This document shows positions 32,654 to 41,379 of a DNA stretch of 43,511 nucleotides, in pieces (position 1 is the first letter of the stretch; each line of letters opens with the position of its first letter). The notes below the pieces were generated by a model. That model was not told where the DNA came from. It saw only the letters and a list, made by a program, of their open reading frames with translations, and did not search any database. Source of the DNA: Eubacteriaceae bacterium (lineage in GTDB: Bacteria > Bacillota > Clostridia > Lachnospirales > Lachnospiraceae); the NCBI GenBank assembly GCA_910574015.1, contig CAJSYQ010000032.1:1-43511 (forward strand). The letters run 5' to 3'. A program made the translations under genes and the position numbers.

Positions 32654-33523
32654 TTATTTTGAATTTTTTTCTATAAAATGATAAATGAATTCCAGCATCT
32701 CCTGGCTCCAGAAAGCATCTTCGTGAGGCGCACCCTCCACAGTAACCATTGTGACATCAGCGCCTTTCTTTTCCAGCGCCTCATATAATTTCAGGCTCTG
32801 ATTGTGAGGAATGAGTTCATCGGCATCGCCGTGAGCGATCAAAAGGGGCGGATATTCTGTCAATAAGCCCTCCTGTACTCTGTGATAGGGACTCATTTCC
32901 TTCAGAACACTCATCTCCTCATCCACTATCCCCCCGGACAGTGCTGTAAAAATATCCTTGATCTCCTGCTCCCCTCCATCATCCAGCATATATTCCACCA
33001 GATCTGTTGTAGGAAAACAGGCAGCCACATAGTCCACCCTGTCAGAATATCCCTGATATTCTTCTGTGATATAACGCTCCTCTCCCTCTGTCATGGCAGC
33101 CAGCAGAGACAGGTTCGCACCAGAGGATGTCCCCCAAAGACCGACCCGCTCTGCATCAATCCCATAGAGAGGGGCATTTTTACGCAGAAAACGAACCGCC
33201 GTCTTGACGTCCTGCAGGCATGCCGGAAAAGGATGTCCTTCCATGCTGTTGCGGTGGGTGATGGTGGCCACAACATATCCTTTCCTTGCCAGCTCCGACA
33301 GCTGTGGTATCTGATACCAGACACCGGGAAATGTCCATGCGCTTCCCTGTACAAACACCACAAGGGGATACTTCGGCACCTCCTTCCCCTCACGATTCCA
33401 CCACGGCGCGATGATCTGCATTTTCAGTTCTTCCCCTCCCACCCGTGAAAAAATCACATCGGGAAATACCTCCGCCATGCCTTCCCAGGAAGGATTGGAC
33501 GGAAGCTTAATAATATTACCCAT
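32654..33523 (-). CDS. alpha/beta hydrolase (esterase/lipase-like)
   Basis: The 289-residue protein is an alpha/beta-hydrolase of the BD-FAE/esterase type. The nucleophile elbow GTSSG gives Ser133, the acid is in HGDADEL (Asp233) and the histidine in APHEDAF (His267); VFVQGSAW near residue 58 supplies the oxyanion loop. No signal peptide is seen, so it is likely cytosolic. The ATG at 33523 is preferred, with GAGGAG upstream; an extension to 33568 would start inside an RNA hairpin. It is the last gene after jetC on the same strand (56-base gap) and may be cotranscribed with the Wadjet genes. The substrate is unknown. Confidence 0.88.
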   Translation of the reverse strand: MGNIIKLPSNPSWEGMAEVFPDVIFSRVGGEELKMQIIAPWWNREGKEVPKYPLVVFVQGSAWTFPGVWYQIPQLSELARKGYVVATITHRNSMEGHPFPACLQDVKTAVRFLRKNAPLYGIDAERVGLWGTSSGANLSLLAAMTEGEERYITEEYQGYSDRVDYVAACFPTTDLVEYMLDDGGEQEIKDIFTALSGGIVDEEMSVLKEMSPYHRVQEGLLTEYPPLLIAHGDADELIPHNQSLKLYEALEKKGADVTMVTVEGAPHEDAFWSQEMLEFIYHFIEKNSK

Positions 33524-33542
33524 AGCTTTTCTCCTCTCCCGG

Positions 33543-33575
33543 CCCGGCGTTGGCCACTTTACATCCAACGCCAGG
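33543..33575 (-). promoter_or_regulatory. intercistronic hairpin between jetC and the hydrolase gene
   Basis: In mRNA sense CCTGGCGTTGG (33575-33565) pairs with CCAACGCCGGG (33553-33543), an 11-bp stem with one G-U pair and an 11-base loop. No T-run follows, so it is not a typical terminator. It lies 14 bases before the hydrolase ribosome site and may act as a partial block, a processing site or an mRNA end stabiliser. Confidence 0.6.
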
Positions 33576-33579
33576 CTTT

Positions 33580-36500
33580 CTAAAATACCAGTTCCATCTG
33601 TTCCACTACTTCAATCTGCGACACCACCATTACATCCGGCTCACTCCCCTTTACATGATCTGTTTTCAAATACTGCATGCCGTTCCTGAGACTGGCTGCA
33701 ATCAGGTTCAGTACATAGATATTGTCAAAGCGGTTATAAATGGATTCCCCGCCCAGTCCGCTGAGACAGATCAACTGGGTGTTCGCCTTCTTTGCCATAT
33801 CCATCAGCGGCCTGAGCAGATGGGCGGCATTGGTCTGTGCAAAGGGATTGTCCATCAGAAGCACCTTCCCCTCATTCCGGTCAGCAAAAAAGTCCGTGTC
33901 ATCCCGACGCATATAATACAACAGGCTGGAAAGGATCACAAAGGCTGAGAGAAAACCCTCCCCCCCGGAATTTCTCGCCACCTCTGCCCAGGTAATGGGA
34001 TATTCCCGCTGCTCTTCCACCTTGTACAGCCGGATCTGGATCTCCTGGATTCCCACCACGGAATCATACAGATTTCTGGTTGTGATCTGTGTCCCGAAAT
34101 ACTCCTGTGCATTCTCATTTCTCTCAAAGATTTCGATTCCCCTGCGGGTGATTTCATCGATCAGATCCGATAGCCGTATATGATAAAGCGACTCGTTGAC
34201 CTCCCACTCCGGCAGCTGGATCTTCAACATCTTCAGTGACCGGTCCCGGATGGTAATGGCGGAGTTGGAATCAATCCTGCCAAGATTCACATGCACCTCA
34301 TAAATATAGTCCTCCATCAGTTCCCCGATACGTTCTTTTTCCCTTTCCACAACGGAGATGTCGATCTCCAGCTTCTCCATCAGATCCTCATAGGATTGTA
34401 TCGTCACATCCAACTGCCGAAGGACACGTGCGGCATCCTCCGTGAGGGCGATCATATTTTCCAGCGGTTTCTGATAATATTCATCTGCAAAGGCCTCTTT
34501 TCTGGCAATCTGGTTCAACAGTGCGGCAAGCCTTTCCCTGGCATCCCGCCGCTCATCCAGAATCTCCTTATAATCCCGAACCAGTTCACCCTTCTGCCTG
34601 CGGAGCCGGACACGGCTCAGCTCCGCCAGCGGTTCTTCCCATTCCACCGGCTCTCCCTGGGGCAGTTCACCATACTCTGCCAGTGCCGTCAGTGTCTCGT
34701 CATACCCCTGCAGGGAATCCTGACATTCCTCTGCCGCCTTCTTCAGCTCCTTACTCTTATAGTCCAGCCGGTTTCTGACAGCATCAAAATCCCGGTTCTG
34801 TATCTGTTCCATGGGTAACGGCTCCTGCTGGCCGCACTCGGTCTCAATCTGACTGACACAGGTATCCATCCGGCTCTTTAATACAGCAATCTCCGTGTTT
34901 TCTTCGTTCCACAGCATTCTCTTGTGAGCCGCCTTTTTCCCCAGCTCTTCATAGAGGGCCTCCAGATGTCCCTCCTCCTTTTTGCTGTACTGCAGTCCTG
35001 ACCACTGCTGTGGCTCCAGATGGTATTTTATCTGCAGATCCTCCAGTTCCTGTCCAGCCTCCTGATACCGCCGCAACGCCTTCTGCTCCTGTCCCTCCAG
35101 ATCCTGCAGCTCCTGCGAGAGGCTGGAGGTCACAGCCCGGAATCTGGCCTCCTTTTCACGGATGGTCATGACTGTCAGTTTCTCTGATACTGGCTGCTGC
35201 GGCTCCCGTCCATAGCTCTCATAGTGACGGCCGGCCTCCTGTAGTTCCCGCTTTGCCTGAACCAGTGCGTCCAGCTCCAGTTTCAGACTCTCCAGCTGAT
35301 GGCGCAGCCGTTCCAGCTGACCACAGGCCATCTCCCTATTTTCCTGCAGCCGTACTCCCTCTTTCCGGCAGCCCTCCAGCTCCCGGCAGTTCTCCTCATA
35401 AGCGGCATATGCCATACAGAGCTGTGCCAGATCCTCTCCTCTCCGCTCTTTCTCCGCAATCTCCCGGTCTGCCTTTCGGATCTCCTGTTCCAGCTGCTCC
35501 GACCTGTCAGCGGCCTGTCCCAACTGCTCCGCCAGCTGTTGTTTTTTCTGGGTCATTGCTCCCAGCTGTGCCGTCAGTTCCTCCAGTTCCTTCTGATTCT
35601 GTCTGTAGCGCTCTTCGGAGACCTGCTGATTCTTTATCTGTTCCTTCCGCTGAAAATACTCCCGGTATTCCCTATCCCGGATGGCGGCGGCATCCTTTCT
35701 GTCCTGAATTTTCCTCTCCGTTTCCGCAACAAGGGCAGCGAGCTTTTCTTCATCCAGCAGGTTTTCATTAAAAAGGACATAAAAGCTTATCTGAGGGAGC
35801 TTGAGGACTCCCCCTGCCGCCTGCTTCTCCTGTCTGGTTTCCAGCTGCTCCCGCTGGATGATGGGAATCGGAAAGGATGTATAAGCCCCGTCCGAGTGCT
35901 GTTCCAGCTTCTCCAGTTCCTTCTCAGACAGGATCACCGCATAGGGCAGCAGTGGGTGATTCTTCACGATCTCTCTGTTTCTCTTCTCTGGAAACCCGTT
36001 TTTTCTGAGCCACTCCATTCCATACACGATATGGATGCCCAACTCGGAAAATTCCCGCTGCAGTTCCTCCGGCAGCTCCAATACCTTTCCCTGGGTCAAT
36101 TTGCGGTATTCCTTTTGCAGATCGTCTTCCTCCTTCTCCAATGTACGGCGCAGCTCCGCCAGCTCCTGAAGCTTCCGCTCCGATGCCTGCAGGATTTTAT
36201 CCGTATTTAACCGGTCCTCCTCTCCCAGCTCCAGATATTTCAGGGCAGCAGAACGGAATGCCAGCTCCTCATGAAAAATGTCCTGCCGTGCCTCCTTCTG
36301 CTGTCTCTCCCACTCCCCTCTCAGGATTTCCTTCTCCTTCTCTTCCGACCTTCTCCGCAGGCTCCTGGCCTGTTCCCTGGATTCCTCCAGCTCCCTCCGC
36401 CGTTTTCTCTGCCGACGCACTTCCTCTTCCAGATCCCGCTGCGACTCCTCCCTCTGAATCTCCAGTGCCCCCGGCTCATACATACCCAGTATGTTTCGCG

Positions 36501-37998
36501 TCAGCCGTGTATGATAACGGGCATTGAACTGCTGCTCTTTTTCATCATATAACTGAAGCCGGCTGTCCAGGGCTCCCTCTCTGGCGGCATTTTCCCGCAG
36601 GGCAAGCTCTGTCTCCTGCAGCTTGTCCTGCCATCGCCGGATCTCCCGGTCTGTCTTCTCCCTCTCCTGGTTCCGTTCTTTCTGATAAGCCCTGTTTTCA
36701 GCCAGCAGACCGTCGTAATGTCCCTTCAGCACATTTCCGAGATAGTCCCGCTCCGGCGCCAGATCCTCGTTCTTTCTCCGGCACACATCCAGCCTCTGGC
36801 GTATTTCTTCCAGATCTGCCCGCTCGCTCTCCACTACCGCCTGCTGTCTGGCACAGGAAAGCCGGTGCAGCTTTGTGCCGCACTGCAGCTGATCCCGCTC
36901 CAGCTCCTCCTGTTCCACACCGATCATATCCCGGCTGCTGATATGAAATCTCTGCCGGTCCGCAAGACGGTGGTACTCACTGGATAATTTCTCATACTGC
37001 ACCTGTTCCATGGCGCGCCAAAGCCCGGTAAGCTCCTCCTGTATATTCTGGAGCCGCCTGTGCATGGTATCACGAAGTTCGGTAATACCGCCAATAAATC
37101 CGGCAATCCGATTTTCCTGCTCCCCTTTTCTTGTCTCGACCTCCTGATACTGCAGCGCCTTTTCCCGGATGCGGTCCCCCTCTTCCTTAAACAGGCGGAT
37201 CGTATCCCTCCGCCGGATCTTCGACTGGTTGTCCTTGTACTGGCCGGCATACTTTCCCATAATGCTCTGAAACTCTCTCATCCGGTTCTTCTCTTTATTC
37301 AGTTTCCCCTCTACCGCCTCCAGAAACCATTTTTCCACCAGACCCCTCTCATCCCGGCAGTCCGCAAAGAGACTGGACAGTCCGGATTCCTCCAGATTTA
37401 CCTTCTTGATAATAGACTCCCATTCCCGAAAGTTGATCTGGTACTCCATCAGCTTTTCAAAATACTGCCTGGACTGGGCAGAATTCGTCATATCATAATA
37501 AAAGAACTGACAGGATGAGTCCTTTTTGCAGCTCTCGAAAAGCTGTCGGCACGCTGCAAAGCTCTTAAGGGTCAGCTCCTTATTGCCTTTCTCCACCACC
37601 GGAAGATGATGGATATCCATGGCGCATGGTTCCCGGTACTCACTGATTAGGTTCACCATATCCAGATTTTCCCGCTGTCCCTCCTCCATGTTCTGGCTTC
37701 TGCGCACCATCATCCCCGTGAGCACATACCCCGCTCCCCGGTCCAGTACCCATTCCACCAGGATAAATGTCGGCTTCGCCGTTGTAAAATAACTCTCAAA
37801 GGGACGATCCTTCGCATCCCGGTATCTCTTGTGGACAAAGGGCGCCGTCATCATCTGAACCAGAACAGATTTTCCGCCGCCATTCCGCAGGGACAGCAGG
37901 GTACTTTCCCCATTCATATGAAATGTCTCATCACTGATCTTTATGGCATTGTTGTTATAATTCAGATTGATCAGCCGAACCGCATTGATCTTACTCAT
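33580..37998 (-). CDS. jetC: Wadjet SMC-like ATPase JetC
   Basis: JetC is the MukB/SMC-like motor of the Wadjet plasmid-defence complex; dimers extrude DNA loops and bring circular DNA to the JetD nuclease. The 1472-residue protein has an N-terminal head with Walker A (RNGGGKS, Lys43), more than 1000 residues of coiled coil rich in Glu, Gln and Arg, with an interruption near 650-780 that may be the hinge or elbow, and a C-terminal head with signature SGGEG (1344-1348) and Walker B VLLMDNPF (Asp1383). Asn1384 stands where many SMC proteins have Glu. I recall DNPF in related large SMC-like families, so I do not read it as inactivation. It overlaps jetB by 8 bases. Confidence 0.9.
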   Translation of the reverse strand: MSKINAVRLINLNYNNNAIKISDETFHMNGESTLLSLRNGGGKSVLVQMMTAPFVHKRYRDAKDRPFESYFTTAKPTFILVEWVLDRGAGYVLTGMMVRRSQNMEEGQRENLDMVNLISEYREPCAMDIHHLPVVEKGNKELTLKSFAACRQLFESCKKDSSCQFFYYDMTNSAQSRQYFEKLMEYQINFREWESIIKKVNLEESGLSSLFADCRDERGLVEKWFLEAVEGKLNKEKNRMREFQSIMGKYAGQYKDNQSKIRRRDTIRLFKEEGDRIREKALQYQEVETRKGEQENRIAGFIGGITELRDTMHRRLQNIQEELTGLWRAMEQVQYEKLSSEYHRLADRQRFHISSRDMIGVEQEELERDQLQCGTKLHRLSCARQQAVVESERADLEEIRQRLDVCRRKNEDLAPERDYLGNVLKGHYDGLLAENRAYQKERNQEREKTDREIRRWQDKLQETELALRENAAREGALDSRLQLYDEKEQQFNARYHTRLTRNILGMYEPGALEIQREESQRDLEEEVRRQRKRRRELEESREQARSLRRRSEEKEKEILRGEWERQQKEARQDIFHEELAFRSAALKYLELGEEDRLNTDKILQASERKLQELAELRRTLEKEEDDLQKEYRKLTQGKVLELPEELQREFSELGIHIVYGMEWLRKNGFPEKRNREIVKNHPLLPYAVILSEKELEKLEQHSDGAYTSFPIPIIQREQLETRQEKQAAGGVLKLPQISFYVLFNENLLDEEKLAALVAETERKIQDRKDAAAIRDREYREYFQRKEQIKNQQVSEERYRQNQKELEELTAQLGAMTQKKQQLAEQLGQAADRSEQLEQEIRKADREIAEKERRGEDLAQLCMAYAAYEENCRELEGCRKEGVRLQENREMACGQLERLRHQLESLKLELDALVQAKRELQEAGRHYESYGREPQQPVSEKLTVMTIREKEARFRAVTSSLSQELQDLEGQEQKALRRYQEAGQELEDLQIKYHLEPQQWSGLQYSKKEEGHLEALYEELGKKAAHKRMLWNEENTEIAVLKSRMDTCVSQIETECGQQEPLPMEQIQNRDFDAVRNRLDYKSKELKKAAEECQDSLQGYDETLTALAEYGELPQGEPVEWEEPLAELSRVRLRRQKGELVRDYKEILDERRDARERLAALLNQIARKEAFADEYYQKPLENMIALTEDAARVLRQLDVTIQSYEDLMEKLEIDISVVEREKERIGELMEDYIYEVHVNLGRIDSNSAITIRDRSLKMLKIQLPEWEVNESLYHIRLSDLIDEITRRGIEIFERNENAQEYFGTQITTRNLYDSVVGIQEIQIRLYKVEEQREYPITWAEVARNSGGEGFLSAFVILSSLLYYMRRDDTDFFADRNEGKVLLMDNPFAQTNAAHLLRPLMDMAKKANTQLICLSGLGGESIYNRFDNIYVLNLIAASLRNGMQYLKTDHVKGSEPDVMVVSQIEVVEQMELVF

Positions 37999-38704
37999 CC
38001 TCCGCCACCCCCAGTACTCGCCTTATCCTTTGGTAATTGTTCTGGTTCAGGAGATTCCAGTCCATAAAATTATCCAGCTTCTTCGTTGTCTTAATCATCT
38101 CATCCTGCTCCACATACTCGATCAGTCCCTGCCGCTGCAGAAACGTCAGAATCTGATGCAGGAACCCCTCCTTTGTCGTGCGGGCACGGGAGCCCCTCTC
38201 GTCGGATCTCAGCGCCTCATATGCCTGAAGGATATCCGTAAAAGCGATACCGTCCGCTTCCTGCTGTTCCTCCGTATTCTCCGCCCCCTCCCGCAGCCGC
38301 CGGGAGATCACATTCTGCAGCTCCCCAACCCGGATATACTCTCTCGTCTTACTGCTGCTGCCCTGTCCGTCAAAAAATTCTACCAGCAGGGTCAGTATTA
38401 CAAACTGTGACAGATAGTAATCCCGGTCCGTGGCGTTGGACCGGCAGAGAGACGCCTTCAGACGGGCTTTGGAAAACCCGAGAAAGTTATTTTCCTCTCT
38501 GGGAATCAGATATATGACATTGCCGTACCTCTCTATCGTACTGCCGGCAATGTCTCCCTGTGACTTCACAAGATTCTGTACCGCCTCCTGCTCCGCATAG
38601 GCCCGGTACAGCACGCCTTCCGCCTCTTCCCGGAGTTCATGGTTCTCCAGAAGATAATAAAATATCTCCTGACTGGTTCTTATTTCCTCTGATTCATATG
38701 CCAT
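37991..38704 (-). CDS. jetB: Wadjet MukE-like subunit JetB
   Basis: JetB is the winged-helix KITE (MukE-like) subunit that binds the kleisin JetA. The 237-residue, mostly helical protein has two likely winged-helix regions (about 10-120 and 150-237), the second ending with QGLIEYVEQDEMIKTTKKLD. Size, charge and position between jetA and jetC fit. The ATG at 38704 has GGAGGAATAG inside the end of jetA, which stops 6 bases upstream. The assignment rests on size and context more than on sequence motifs. Confidence 0.85.
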   Translation of the reverse strand: MAYESEEIRTSQEIFYYLLENHELREEAEGVLYRAYAEQEAVQNLVKSQGDIAGSTIERYGNVIYLIPREENNFLGFSKARLKASLCRSNATDRDYYLSQFVILTLLVEFFDGQGSSSKTREYIRVGELQNVISRRLREGAENTEEQQEADGIAFTDILQAYEALRSDERGSRARTTKEGFLHQILTFLQRQGLIEYVEQDEMIKTTKKLDNFMDWNLLNQNNYQRIRRVLGVAEDE

Positions 38705-38710
38705 CTGCGC

Positions 38711-40315
38711 CTATTCCTCCCGTATGATCCGGAGAACGACATCTGAGCACCGGATGCTCTTTCGTCCGCCCTCTTCGTCTTCTACATTTTCAAATACTAC
38801 CGGCTCCCGGCTCTCCTGCCGGTATGTCTCAATCCTCTGGATGCCGCTCAGCGCCGGATTTTCTTCCATCAGGTTCAGCACCATCTCATTCAGCTGGAAT
38901 TCCACCTGCCGATCCTGAATAAACTCACTGCGCTCTCGTTTCAGGGCTTCTATATCGATCACCTGGTTTTTGATGAGTTCCACCATAATTTCCTTAAATA
39001 TGCCCACACTGGGAATCAGTCTCTCCTGTTCCCCCTGCTCCTTTAGCTGTCCCAGCGAAATCTCTCCCTGGCGGTCCGCCATCTCCAGAAGATAGCTCAG
39101 ACATTTCCTGTACCGCCGCAGTTTTTGCTTCCTTCGATTCTCCTGCTCTGCCAGCCACTGTTCCTCATCAAAATCAATCTCCTCTGTGGAATCCCCCTCC
39201 TCTTTTCTTCTGACCGGTCTCTGCAGTTCAAGGGCTTTGTTGATATTGTATATCTTCTCAACCTCCCGGTTAAACAGGGGACGAAGAAAGTAATCAAGCC
39301 TTTCCAGGGAGGAAGGGTCTCCCAGCACCCTGTCATACAGTTCTGTCCGCAGGGAAAATCTCCGGATCAGCGACATCCGTGACAGTGCCTCCAGTTCCTT
39401 TGTGTATACCTCTTTCAGATCAAAATGGCTGTTCAGAATGCTCTGGTGTTCATCGATGGTACGGTTCAGATAGGTCTCAATCTCTTTCAGATGAGCCAGC
39501 TTCTCCTCCTCCTTCTCACTCAGCCGTTTCACATTGATATTTGCATCCTCCAGCTCCTTTGCCCTGCTTTTCACCATCTCTCGGTAATTCTGGAATTTCT
39601 GTTTGGTATCACGGATGGTATCCAGATTCTCCAGCAGAATATCTTCATAATCCTTTACCGAATATCCCAATGCGTTGCGGCGGATCCTGCCCATAGCCTC
39701 CTGAATCTTCTGCAGCTGTATCCTCATAATATTAAAAACATTTTTTATTTCATCCACTGCCTTATCATAGCTCTGCTTCTCAAGATGCATCTGAAAGATC
39801 ATTTCATGAACGGTGAGCTTCATATTGTTTTCAATCTCCAGTGTGGAGAGCAGCAAATTGTACCCGTCATCTGTGAGATAGTAGGATGTCCGCCTCAGTT
39901 CCTGGTCCACATAAACGATCCGGTTGGCCACATAACTGATATGCATGATATGATAGGCATTCTGGTCAAAATCAAAGCCGTCGAAATACATGGCCTTCCC
40001 CTCATTGGAGAGAATAACATTCACGATAAAATCCCCCAGCTGCCGGCATTCATCATAGCCTATATTTTTCTTAAAGTGCTGCGCGTTCATCGTATCGATA
40101 CAGGCACCGATATCATCCATGGTACAATTTTCCTCCCGCAGCGACATCTCCATTATAAAAAGCAGCACAGCAAAAATCAGATTGATCTGCTCATCTGCTT
40201 TCATAAATCCATACTGCTTCCAGGTTGTTTTCTGTATACTATTTTCAATCAGCAACGCATACATCCCCACATGCTTCATCCGTCTCGGGAAATGTTTCAA
40301 AAATTCATACTGCAT
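38711..40315 (-). CDS. jetA: Wadjet kleisin-like subunit JetA
   Basis: JetA is the MukF-like kleisin that bridges the JetC heads and holds JetB. The 534-residue protein opens with MQYEFLKHFPRRMKHVGMYALL, a pattern I know from JetA-family proteins. It continues with a helical N-terminal domain, a coiled-coil middle (about 170-310) and a C-terminal winged-helix-like domain preceded by an acidic stretch (EEGDSTEEIDFDEEQW near 385). A GAGGAT ribosome site lies before the ATG at 40315, and jetD ends 54 bases upstream. It is probably cotranscribed with the other jet genes. Confidence 0.88.
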   Translation of the reverse strand: MQYEFLKHFPRRMKHVGMYALLIENSIQKTTWKQYGFMKADEQINLIFAVLLFIMEMSLREENCTMDDIGACIDTMNAQHFKKNIGYDECRQLGDFIVNVILSNEGKAMYFDGFDFDQNAYHIMHISYVANRIVYVDQELRRTSYYLTDDGYNLLLSTLEIENNMKLTVHEMIFQMHLEKQSYDKAVDEIKNVFNIMRIQLQKIQEAMGRIRRNALGYSVKDYEDILLENLDTIRDTKQKFQNYREMVKSRAKELEDANINVKRLSEKEEEKLAHLKEIETYLNRTIDEHQSILNSHFDLKEVYTKELEALSRMSLIRRFSLRTELYDRVLGDPSSLERLDYFLRPLFNREVEKIYNINKALELQRPVRRKEEGDSTEEIDFDEEQWLAEQENRRKQKLRRYRKCLSYLLEMADRQGEISLGQLKEQGEQERLIPSVGIFKEIMVELIKNQVIDIEALKRERSEFIQDRQVEFQLNEMVLNLMEENPALSGIQRIETYRQESREPVVFENVEDEEGGRKSIRCSDVVLRIIREE

Positions 40316-40369
40316 TTATATATCCTCATAACAATGCCGGGTGTTGGTTGTCATCCATTATAAAACCGG

Positions 40370-41347
40370 CTAAAAATCTGAAATGTTCAATATCTCCTGT
40401 GGAATATATTTCCCGCTTGTGAGTATTTCTGCCATAACGCTGGTCTGACACTCGGTAAAAAATGAAAAAAAACTGCCGGAGAGTTTCCTGCTCTGCCCCG
40501 GGCTGGTATCCGGCAGCTCCACTGTCTCCGGTGCCTTTGACAGCATCGCCTCATAGGCCGGGACAAAGGGGCAGATTGACCACTGTTCCCGAAAGGTATC
40601 CGCCAGATTCTCATAGATCCGGATTCCCTCATAATCCAGATCCCCAAAATACAGAATGGAATTATCCGGATCCGTCATATAAGGTTCCATGCAGATCCCA
40701 AAATCCCGGAACGACCGCAGGATCCGCTTACCGCCCCCGTAAATCAGCGTGCCGACGCTCTCTCCCAGAATATGTCCGCCCCCTTCCAGAAGATGACGGC
40801 GCATACTATAAAAGGTATCCTTATTTTCCAGGATCAATAACTTCTGGGGAACCTCTCTCGTGTGGGAATAACAGGGGAGCGGTTCTGCCGTCTCATAATA
40901 ATTCAGAAATTCCATGTCCAGCCCGCAGCGCCCCAGTATATTTCTTCCCCGCTCCCGGGTGAGAAATTTTTCTCTGTGCCAGATCTCAAAGCTCCTCTCA
41001 TTGACAGACTCAGGATAGGACAACTGACCTTTCCGCTCCCGCAGATACCGGTCCAGCATTCTGACATAAACCCTGTCCTGTTCATAGCTGTCCGGATGGG
41101 ACAGGTAGTAATCCACCGATATCGCCGGATGAAGCCGGTACTTTAATTCTTCCTCCATCTCGTGAAAATCTTTCTTTTCCTCCACCAGCCAGTAGGCACG
41201 GTGCAGTGCCGGCCTCTTGCCATTGGTGCCGGATGCCTTCACCGGCCGGATATGACCCCGCTCCAATAGTTCCAAAATCTGCTTGTACTGTTCCTGATAG
41301 GAGCCCGGACAGGACTCCAGAAGTTCTTCCAGGGATATACGTCTCAC
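40370..41347 (-). CDS. jetD: Wadjet toprim nuclease JetD
   Basis: JetD is the topoisomerase VI A-like (toprim) nuclease that cuts DNA caught by the Jet complex. The 325-residue protein has an N-terminal winged-helix-like region (about 1-120) and a C-terminal toprim fold with the acidic residue of LLILENKDTF (Glu174) and the D-x-D pair of YFGDLDYEG (Asp236, Asp238). The start codon is GTG, supported by GGAGG 7 bases upstream. It is first in the order D-A-B-C, whereas the best known Wadjet operon is A-B-C-D. The chemoreceptor gene ends 32 bases upstream and no separate promoter is evident. Confidence 0.9.
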   Translation of the reverse strand: MRRISLEELLESCPGSYQEQYKQILELLERGHIRPVKASGTNGKRPALHRAYWLVEEKKDFHEMEEELKYRLHPAISVDYYLSHPDSYEQDRVYVRMLDRYLRERKGQLSYPESVNERSFEIWHREKFLTRERGRNILGRCGLDMEFLNYYETAEPLPCYSHTREVPQKLLILENKDTFYSMRRHLLEGGGHILGESVGTLIYGGGKRILRSFRDFGICMEPYMTDPDNSILYFGDLDYEGIRIYENLADTFREQWSICPFVPAYEAMLSKAPETVELPDTSPGQSRKLSGSFFSFFTECQTSVMAEILTSGKYIPQEILNISDF

Positions 41348-41379
41348 CTTTCTGCCTCCAGGGATCTGCGCCCGCTACG

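Noticed and set aside
35253-36210. Overlapping plus-strand frames of 172 and 303 residues
   Set aside because: They mirror the Glu/Gln/Arg-rich coiled coil of jetC, which gives Leu/Pro/Ser-rich shadows.
39425-40363. 312-residue plus-strand frame
   Set aside because: It is antisense to jetA; the real gene has family features, correct spacing and a ribosome site.
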